A stretch of 64,000 nt of DNA from Anisus vortex (lineage: Eukaryota > Mollusca > Gastropoda > Planorbidae). Shown here piece after piece: positions 57,051 to 64,000 of the stretch. A model generated the notes under the pieces. That model did no database searches and had not been told where the DNA came from. It was given only the letters and a program-made list of their open reading frames with translations. Both the position numbers and the translations under genes were made by a program. Within the stretch, counting starts at the first letter, position 1, and each line of letters begins with the position of its first letter. The DNA lies in NCBI GenBank assembly GCA_949126835.1, contig OX421503.1, forward strand, positions 3,119,001-3,183,000, written 5' to 3'.

Positions 57051-57246
57051 AAGTCGGGTGGTTCAGCGGCTAGATCACCGGACTGTCAACCAAAAACCAA
57101 CTGACAAGTCGTGGGTTCTAGCCCTGCCACTGGCGGATCCCTGTCGCCCTGCAGGAGTTTTGGGCCTAGTGGACGTAATAAGCTTCTACTTCTATTTCTA
57201 TCTAGTATAATCTAGAAGGAACGTCTGTAAACTTATAAGATAATAA
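57051..57246 (+). mobile_element. SINE-B copy with LINE-P-type tail
   Basis: Head AAGTCGGGTGGTTCAGCGGC, CACCGGACTGTCAACC, GTGGGTTCTAGCCCTGCC, body ATCCCTGTCGCCCTGCAGGA and GGGCCTAGTGGACGTAATAA. The tail CTAGAAGGAACGTCTGTAAA with TTATAAGATAATAA matches LINE-P, not the (ATT)n LINEs. Confidence 0.88.
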
Positions 57247-57829
57247 ATCATGTCATTAGTAAGTAGGCCTAAGTAAATTTAGTTTGATTCAGTTTGAATA
57301 ATGCACTAAAACTTAAAAAAAAAAATATATTGGCTAGCGATAAAATTATAATGACATATGACTGTGATATGACATATAAATATAGGCCTACCTAATATAA
57401 TATAATTAATATATATATAGCCTAGGCCTAGGCTATATACTACTATATAGGTAGGCCTATAAGCATATATTATATATGCCTACAGCCTACATATTATAAT
57501 TATTAATTATAGTCTTGGACATAGGCTATATCATATAGAATCTAGGCCTATATTCTATATATTATAAATATAAGATTTTTATATTTTTTTAATGTAGGCT
57601 ATATTTAAATTTTATCTATTACCAGCTGATTGTAGCAGTATAGAAGTAGACTAGGCCCCCTACACTATATACACAGTAGGCTATATTAACTAACAATAGG
57701 ACTAATTAAACAGGCATGGGCATGCATGAGCATGATGAGCTCAATGACAATGAGGCATCTATGTTGACCATATATGACATGTCTTATAACTTCTATACAA
57801 AAAACATTTAAAAAAATAGTCCTTTGCCT
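57247..57829. other. Palindrome- and TAGGCCTA-rich AT spacer
   Basis: Contains a 26-bp perfect palindrome at 57414-57439 centred on CCTAGGCCTAGG. It also has at least five TAGGCCTA octamers. No gene seen. Confidence 0.6.
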
Positions 57830-57960
57830 GCCTAAATTTAACCTTCTCTGCACGGTAGCAATCATCAGGTATTGAACGGTGGCAGGATTAGAACCCAGGT
57901 CATTGTCACTGATCATTGTGTTGGAAGTCTGCAGTACTTACAACTGAATCAGCTGGACTC
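57830..57960 (-). repeat. Possible tRNA-derived SINE head
   Basis: On the minus strand GACCTGGGTTCTAATCCTGC resembles a B box, with a tRNA-like stretch upstream. No second copy recognised in the window. Confidence 0.35.
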
Positions 57961-58000
57961 TCAACTATTCTTTACTCATAATTAGAATATAATATATTAT

Positions 58001-58262
58001 AATGGACCATGGTGGCTAAGCGGAAGCATGTTCAGCTGGTGTGCCGAAGATCCTGGTTTCGGATCCTGGTAAAGTCAACATTTTTCCCTGGGACTTGAGG
58101 GTGTCCCTGAGTCTACACTGCTCTGATGGGTATAATATAGAGGCTACCCGATATTAGTTAAGGTAAAATAATTAAAAGCAGCTGAGCATTGTGCTGGCCA
58201 CACATCTTCTAGTATGCCATTGCCACAGAAACTGGTGAATGCTGCTTCACCCGCCCTAAACC
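58001..58262 (+). mobile_element. SINE-A copy
   Basis: Head ATGGTGGCTAAGCGGAAGCA, B-box-like GGTTTCGGATCC, and full body to GGTGAATGCTGCTTCACCCG. Lies 300 bp upstream of the first visible KCTD exon, so probably intronic. Confidence 0.88.
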
Positions 58263-58559
58263 TGCTTACGTCACAATTTACAAGAATGATTATTACTAAT
58301 TTGTTGTAGGAGTTAATGAATAGGCCTACAACTTTATAATCTATGGCCTACTAATTAAAATATTTTCTTTTTTTCAAGAACAAAACGTAATATTATATTA
58401 GGTGAATAGAATACAATTATGGGCTATAATCAAGGTAAACAACTAATAGGCCTACATGTCCTGCAGGAATAAATAAGAAATAGAAATTTGATATATTTTG
58501 TATGTTCTTTGTTTTTATCTAAACATATTTGTAACTAAATAATAATGTTTTTATTTCAG

Positions 58560-58720
58560 GTCATGCGACTGAATGTCGGGGGAACTTTTTATACAACAAC
58601 CAAACCAACATTGCTGGCAGTGCCTGGAACTGTGCTGCATCAGATAGCTTCAGGATCTTTGTATTGCCCTAGAGATGACCGTGGCAATTTTGTGATAGAC
58701 AGAGATGGACATTCTTTCAG
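58560..58720 (+). CDS. KCTD-type BTB/POZ protein, exon with N-terminal BTB
   Basis: 161-bp exon after a TTTTTATTTCAG acceptor. It encodes the first part of a potassium-channel-tetramerisation-type BTB domain: VMRLNVGGTFYTTTKPTLL and later RGNFVIDRDGHSF. These are the family's LNVGG-x-xYTT and FIDRDG signatures. The reading frame begins in phase 0 and ends two bases into an arginine codon before GTGTTGTAA. KCTD proteins are cytosolic oligomers, many acting as adaptors for cullin-3 ubiquitin ligases; which KCTD this is cannot be told. The YTT, RDP/RDD and FRYVLNFLR-type spelling is nearest to the KCTD6/KCTD21 style in my judgement. The start codon lies in an upstream exon I could not locate. 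A possible ATG exon at 25188 is only speculation. Confidence 0.88.
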
Positions 58721-58795
58721 GTGTTGTAACTTTGTCTCCCTATTAACCATTGGGTAGTCCTCTTTGACTATATTAGATAGCCTTATTGACCGATA

Positions 58796-58945
58796 AGGGG
58801 TTGCCTGAATAATCCAGGAAAAACCAGTAACTTAACATCATTTTAAACACTAATAGAAATGCCAGACTCGGACGACGGATGTGAGAGGGTGCAGTAATGT
58901 TCTTTATAGAAGTAGCATCTGTAATGTAGGCCCTAGGCCGATAAG
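58796..58945 (+). mobile_element. LINE-P 3' fragment in KCTD intron
   Basis: GGGGTTGCCTGAATAATCCAG, GTAACTTAACATCATTTTAA, TTCTTTATAGAAGTAGCATC and GATAAGATAAG match the reverse of other LINE-P copies. Confidence 0.82.
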
Positions 58946-59217
58946 ATAAGAATAGTCCACTCAGATTTACCTTATACGTTATAATCAATAACCAGCATTA
59001 AAAAGAAATAGGTATGATTTATATACAAATTTAGTTATTATTCATCATCATTAGATTTTTTCTGTTCCTTTTATCGGATGATGTTGCTGTAGAAAACCTA
59101 GGCTACATAGGTCTAAAGATCGTTTTCTAAAATGATATATAGAACCATTTTTGCCGTAGGCACAAAACATCTAGGTTGCATGTTTAACTTGCTTTATATA
59201 TTTTTTTTTAGTTTTTA

Positions 59218-60480
59218 TTAAAATTAGACATTCTAGTATCTGTATTAGAAGTTAAATTCGGCATTGAAGGACAAGCTCTAAACTGGTTGAATAGCTACCT
59301 TAGACAAAGAAGCTGCAAAGTAAATGTAGGTCTAGCGTACTCTGAACTGAAAAAAAAAAGGTGTTTTTAGTCCTGCAGTGTTTGTGTGCTGGGCCAGTGT
59401 TTTTTCTATTATATGCATCCACAACGAAAGAAGAAATTTTTCAAAGCATAAAACAGCTCAAAGAAAATTTCTGCTCTCAAAGATCAAATAAATAAAAAAT
59501 GTAAATGTGGAATCTGCTGAGAATAAAAAGTATGAAAAGCATTCTAACAAAAGAGGCATGTGAGACATTAATCATTGGCCTGGTAATCTCTCAGTTAGAC
59601 TATGTGAACTGTCTAGACATTGGACTGCCAGAGTGTGATTTGAAAAAAAACTACAAAGGGTCCAAAACAGGGCTGCGAAAATTGTTCCGAACAATGTAGA
59701 AAACTCAACAACTTGTCTGAAGAAATTGCACTGGCAACCACAGCACTTAGGATAAAATTCAAAGTTCTGACTTTGCTCTAGAAAAAGCTTTCTTGGTCAA
59801 TCTCCACGGTTCATAAGGTCAATGTTACAATCTCCACGGTTCATAAGGTCAATGTTACAATCTCCACGGTTCATAAGGTCAATGTTACAATCTCCACGGT
59901 TCATAAGGTCAATGTTACAATCTCCTCGGTTCATAAGGTCAATGTTACAATCTCCACGGTTCATAAGGTCGATGTTACAATCTCCACGGTTCATAAGGTC
60001 AATGTTACAATCTCCTCGGTTCATAAGGTCAATGTTACAATCTCCACGGTTCATAAGGTCAATGTTACAATCTCCACGGTTCATAAGGTCAATGTTACAA
60101 TCTCCACGGTTCATAAGGTCAATGTTACAATCTCCACGGTTCATAAGGTCAATGTTACAATCTCCACTGTTCATAAGGTCAATGTTACACACAGCAGAGA
60201 AAACAGGAATTTGTTCAAACAAAATTCATCGACAACTTCAGGTGCCAAAAGTAAAAAGGAAAAAAAAAAAAACTGCAGCTCGCTCTTACAGCGTTGTAGC
60301 ACCTTTGTGGTGGTAAGAACTTCCTAACACAATTAAACAAGCGGACAATATTGACGTAAATAAATAAATAAAAACACAGTTATTTGATTTATTTTAATAA
60401 CATAGAGTAAATGTAAAGTGCATTCGAAGACCAATTGTAATGCATAGCGCTATATAAAATATGTAATTTGTAATAATTAT
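59218..60480 (+). mobile_element. L2/CR1-like LINE remnant interrupted by minisatellite
   Basis: Broken plus frames encode EGQALNWLNSYLRQRSCKVN (about 59270), LIIGLVISQLDYVN (about 59570), LQRVQNRAAKIV-type and LKKLHWQP segments (about 59650-59740), then the minisatellite. After it come LQVPKVKRKKKKTAARSYSV and APLWW. The 3' UTR has ATAGCGCTATATAAAA near 60446. The YADD block is absent. An old, inactive copy. Confidence 0.82.
59800..60189. repeat. 30-bp minisatellite, 13 copies
   Basis: Unit starts ATCTCCACGGTTCATAAGG. Five or fewer single-base variants (CTCCTCGG, GTCGATG, CTCCACTG). Because 30 is a multiple of three, frames are open on both strands, giving repeats such as IDLMNRGDCN. These are not genes. 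Confidence 0.98.
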
Positions 60481-60562
60481 AATTTAATTTAAAATGTTAT
60501 TAATTTGTAAGGTGCTCAAATATTTGATGCTGTAATTGTAAATCCTATACATTTTTCTGCAG

Positions 60563-60668
60563 ATACGTGCTCAATTATCTACGTACATTTAAACTGATTG
60601 TCCCAATGGGATACAGAGAATTGGATATACTAAGAGAAGAAGCAGCCTACTATGGTTTGGATAAACTG
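60563..60668 (+). CDS. KCTD protein, exon with BTB C-terminal part
   Basis: 106-bp exon between TTTTTCTGCAG and GTAAAATTAA. Joined to the previous exon it restores arginine and continues YVLNYLRTFKLIVPMGYREL, then EEAAYYGLDKL. This is the end of the BTB fold (FRYVLNxLR and LxxEAxYYGL signatures). It ends exactly on a codon boundary, so the next exon is in phase 0. Confidence 0.9.
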
Positions 60669-62809
60669 GTAAAATTAAAGTCCAATAGAACTGTCCATTT
60701 TCAGTTACAACATTTTATTTTATAGGCTTTGAAAGAAATAATTTTCTAATGGTTTCATAAGCCTAAAATAAAAAATTTCTAACAATAAAAACTATGTTCT
60801 TTAGCATATCATACACACAATTCTAATATAATTAATCCTAGTCTGTCAATAATGAAAACATTAGATTAATGTTTTGTAAATTTAAATGTTTAATATGTGA
60901 ATACATACATACATATACATATTTGTCAATCCTTAAAAATGAGCGTCTGTAATACATACTATTATGACGACTGAATTTACTTCCTTAGCAGTTTTGTCTT
61001 CTTTCAATTCACAATAAAACATTTTACCTCTCTCAACACTATAACACTTATCAACACGATAACCAGTAAAGCTCATGAATACACACCCCAGCCTGGTCTG
61101 GAAACAATTACTAAAATTATGTTTTTTTTTACAGCCAACTTTCTTAAAATTTAATCTGTTTCATATAAACCAAGAAAACCCCCAAAGATGCAACGTTAAA
61201 AGTAAATAATTTGTGTGCGTTTATTCCTTTGATATTTTAATTTGAAAACATTCTTCTAGTTGTTGACACATAAATCTATAATATAATGCTAGTGTGTGAA
61301 TAAATTTTAATTAGTGCCCACAATTTACTGTTCCCCGTGGAATTTCATGACTTACTACAAAAATTAGAATTTTGCACAGGTTTTGCAGAATTAACCTTAC
61401 TGCCACAGAAAATACTAAATTTAAAATAAGATATCACTGAGGTTAGACTAAAACCATGGGTTAACATATGACTGCAATAATCTTCTTTAATCATCTGTAA
61501 CATATAATTATAAGCATATGACTGCAATAATCTTCTTTAATCATCTGTAACATATAATTATAAGCATATGACTGCAATAATCTTCTTTAATCATCTGTAA
61601 CATATAATTATAAGCATATGACTGCAATAATCTTCTTTAATCATCTGTAACATATAATTATAAGCATATGACTGCAATAATCTTCTTTAATCATCTGTAA
61701 CATATAATTATAAGCATATGACTGCAATAATCTTCTTTAATCATCTGTAACATATAATTATAAGCATATGACTGCAATAATCTTCTTTAATCATCTGTAA
61801 CATATAATTAAGATACGAGAGGAAAAAAAAGATGCCAAAAGCAAATTTACAATCAATCAACTTTCCTTAAAGTACTTCAATGAGTAAACCCTAACTCATA
61901 ATTTTATTTTAGACTCGTATAGTTATGAATGCACTGCATCTGCAACAAAATAAAACTGTTCATATTAATGTAAAGTTGAGAAAATAAATGTCTGCTTAAA
62001 GACACCTTTGACATATTTTCTATCACTCGAAAACCTACGGGCTTCATATAAAATAAATAGTGTATTTAGAGAGACTAGTTTGATAGTTTGTTGAGAAAAT
62101 TATTAGGTTTGCATGTTTTAATATCGTTAGTCTTAAGCAAATTAGAAGTTGGAGGAAAATATGGTCCCCTCTGCTGTATTCATCTGCACCCAGTGTGACT
62201 GTGCCTGTACTTCCAGGATTGGTGGCTATAGCCACACGAGTGCCTGCATGGGAAATAGATTGTCTCTCGAGACGTAAAATGCAGACGAAAGCAAATTAGT
62301 GGATTAAAATGTTCTGATGCCAACCAACTCTTTGATTTAACATTTTCATTATAAAGTATGATTGACTAATGATTAAGACTTAACAAAAAAGGAATTTTTT
62401 TTCTGGGTGAAGACTTATCCTCATATTTATGGAGTACTGATAGTGTATTTGCCAATCCGCAGTGAATTTGAAGAAAGAGTGCCGTAGAATTTTAGATTTT
62501 TAGCCACTTAAATCCTGGGCCCGATTTATAGCTTATAAAACAGATTTTTAGAAATTAAGCAAAACTCTTTTACATGAATTTCAATTAAAAGATATCTCAC
62601 CTAAAATATTTAGCTCATATATTTTAATTGCCTTTATCTAATTGTTGTTTTTAAGGGACTTTTGTTTGGTTTATAAACTATGTTTAAACATTGTATTATA
62701 TACTTATATATTTAAGCAATACATTGTTTCAAGTCAGTTTAATCATCACATACTGGTGAGTCCCCACAAAACATACAACCCAATTGACTCGTACATTTCT
62801 TGTTGCTAG
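60669..62809 (+). other. KCTD gene second visible intron
   Basis: 2.14-kb GT-AG intron ending CTTGTTGCTAG. AT-rich, with a 50-bp minisatellite and otherwise nothing recognised. Confidence 0.85.
61464..61810. repeat. 50-bp minisatellite, 7 copies
   Basis: Identical units, each starting CATATGACTGCAATAATC. The last is cut short by three bases. Confidence 0.97.
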
Positions 62810-62989
62810 GTGATAGCCATTGACAACAACATTGAAATAAAGAAGAAGCGAGCCCGCTGCAGGAGATGGAACGGAGCAGCCAAGAGGCTGAGCGCCAGCG
62901 TGGGAGAGAACCTGAACAACCTCCCAGAGGACGACGGCGACGACATAGACTTCTTCGAGGACAGTTGGATCGGAGCGACCACCAGTTGA
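62810..62989 (+). CDS. KCTD protein, last coding exon
   Basis: 180 bp: 59 codons and TGA at 62987. Encodes VIAIDNNIEIKKKRARCRRW, then NGAAKRLSASVGENL and an acidic tail PEDDGDDIDFFEDSWIGATT. Much more GC-rich than its surroundings, with a clean phase-0 join to the BTB exon. The basic stretch could act in nuclear localisation or binding, which is inference. The tail has no catalytic motif. With these three exons the visible protein is 148 residues plus an unknown N-terminus, on the short side for a KCTD. Confidence 0.85.
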   Translation: MIAIDNNIEIKKKRARCRRWNGAAKRLSASVGENLNNLPEDDGDDIDFFEDSWIGATTS

Positions 62990-64000
62990 GCCAGACCCCA
63001 TGTGATGTGCCGTGGCGAATAGCACTGCTATAGAAATCATGTTGTTTTGCATAAAAGCAGCTTGAAAGGTGTAAACATGGTATTGGTCAATCTTTTTACA
63101 ATTATGTTTTGTTTATCGATTGGATGTATCAATCCCAGCAAGCATTTAGAAATACAGGTATATGCAATGTATTGCTCTCTTCCTTAGATCCAATACATGT
63201 TTTTTTTAGTTTCGACAGTTTTAAGATTAATATACAGCTTGTATAATTTACACTTTTTTTATACACTTTTACGGAAGTATTTTTTTTTGGTAATATATAC
63301 ATATTTTATTTTATTAATCCTGCCTTCCATAACTCAGATATCACTGGCTTAAGTTATCATGCTGTCTTATTCTTCCAGCTGTTAAAGGAGGTTTCAAACT
63401 GGTTCTCTTAAGCTGATTTGACCCCAAACCCCCCCGGAACTGGTTCTCTTAAGCTGATTTGACCCCAAACCCCCCCGGACCCATCTACCTATGGTGGCAT
63501 CAGTGCCAAGTAGGGATTAAAACTGTGACAAATATTCATATTCCTTAAGTGATGGAGTAAAAATAGCAAAAACTCAACACACGATTATAAGGCCTGGATT
63601 TTTTTCCAATGCTTACAACTTCATCTCAAAGTCAGTAACACAACTTTATTATAACAACTAGGCGATATAGTCTAATTGACTAAAAACAACAACAATTTTA
63701 CATCGTGAAAAATAATTTACTTTTTAAAACATGGGAAAAATAAAATAAATTATCTTTTTTAAGTTAAGAATTTTGTTTAAAATCAGTTCTTTTTTTATCT
63801 TTTTTATAATCCAATTCAATATAAATTACATATTTATAGAGCACTATTCATAACAAAGCAGTTTTCTGTATTGTTGAGATTTATAGAAATTTTTTAGATA
63901 ATGTTATTTAATCTATATGGTGGTCATGACCATTTAGTTTTTGACAGTATTTCGTTAATTGTATCTCCTTAACACTTTCGAACATACAGTTAAGCCGGGT
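62990..64000 (+). other. Probable KCTD 3' UTR and flank
   Basis: No further gene. AATAAA-type signals occur (for example near 63740) but I cannot say which is used. Confidence 0.45.
63397..63478. repeat. Perfect 41-bp tandem duplication
   Basis: Two identical units, 63397-63437 and 63438-63478, starting AACTGGTTCTCTTAAGC and ending in a C run and GG. It lies in the probable 3' UTR. Confidence 0.95.

Larger units (their letters stand above)
58721..60562 (+). other. KCTD gene intron loaded with repeats
   Basis: GT-AG intron of 1.84 kb holding a LINE-P fragment (58796-58945), an L2-like LINE (59218-60480) and a 30-bp minisatellite inside that LINE. Ends TTTTTCTGCAG. Confidence 0.85.

Noticed and set aside
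59797..60316. Long open frames on both strands over the 30-bp array
   Set aside because: They arise because the repeat length is a multiple of three. The strand-symmetric openness and the embedding in a dead LINE argue against a protein.
62729..63052. 107-codon minus-strand frame
   Set aside because: It is the antisense shadow of the last KCTD exon, whose plus-strand frame has splice phase and family support.

Overview
The window reads as nuclear DNA from an animal: AT-rich, intron-containing, and dominated by transposable elements. tRNA-derived SINEs, 5'-truncated LINEs, hAT-type MITEs, a Ty3/Gypsy-type LTR element and Helentron-like repeats are all present. The mix of repeats and the abundance of the palindrome TAGGCCTA suggest a mollusc, probably a gastropod, but that assignment is from general resemblance and is not proven here. 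There is no bacterial-style gene organisation.

Only two ordinary host genes are supported. At 18028-18953 (+) lies the last coding exon of a trypsin-fold serine peptidase with all three catalytic residues visible. At 58560-62989 (+) are the last three coding exons of a KCTD-type BTB/POZ protein, with consistent splice phases and a stop codon. Its first exon is not securely placed. Its introns have absorbed a SINE, two LINE fragments and two minisatellites.

Layout: 0.4-2.1 kb, decayed hAT/ZMYM-like transposase; 2-6 kb, LINE remnants and a medium-copy repeat; 6.5-14.5 kb, SINEs, hAT MITEs, a 35-copy 24-bp minisatellite and a LINE/SINE pair sharing a tail; 15-17 kb, LINE fragments; 18-19 kb, the peptidase exon; 19-31 kb, more SINEs, LINEs and MITEs in AT-rich spacer, with an isolated CpG-rich patch near 25.5 kb.

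31.15-37.56 kb is a complete, very young LTR retroelement. Its 626-bp LTRs differ at one base that I could find, and it has a 4-bp target duplication. Its single 922-codon ORF encodes Gag, protease and a shortened integrase but no reverse transcriptase. A diverged solo LTR of the same family lies at 49.1-49.7 kb.

41.87-44.93 kb is a hAT-type element with a perfect 8-bp target duplication, carrying an L2-like LINE. 45.64-47.65 kb is a TA-flanked inverted-repeat element holding a broken zinc-finger reading frame and another LINE. 51.36-57.04 kb is a head-to-tail triplet of about 2-kb Helentron-like elements with internal 19-bp minisatellites. The most unusual observations are the RT-less but open LTR element, one SINE head joined to two different LINE-type tails, the Helentron-like triplet, and a minisatellite grown out of LINE coding sequence inside a host intron.
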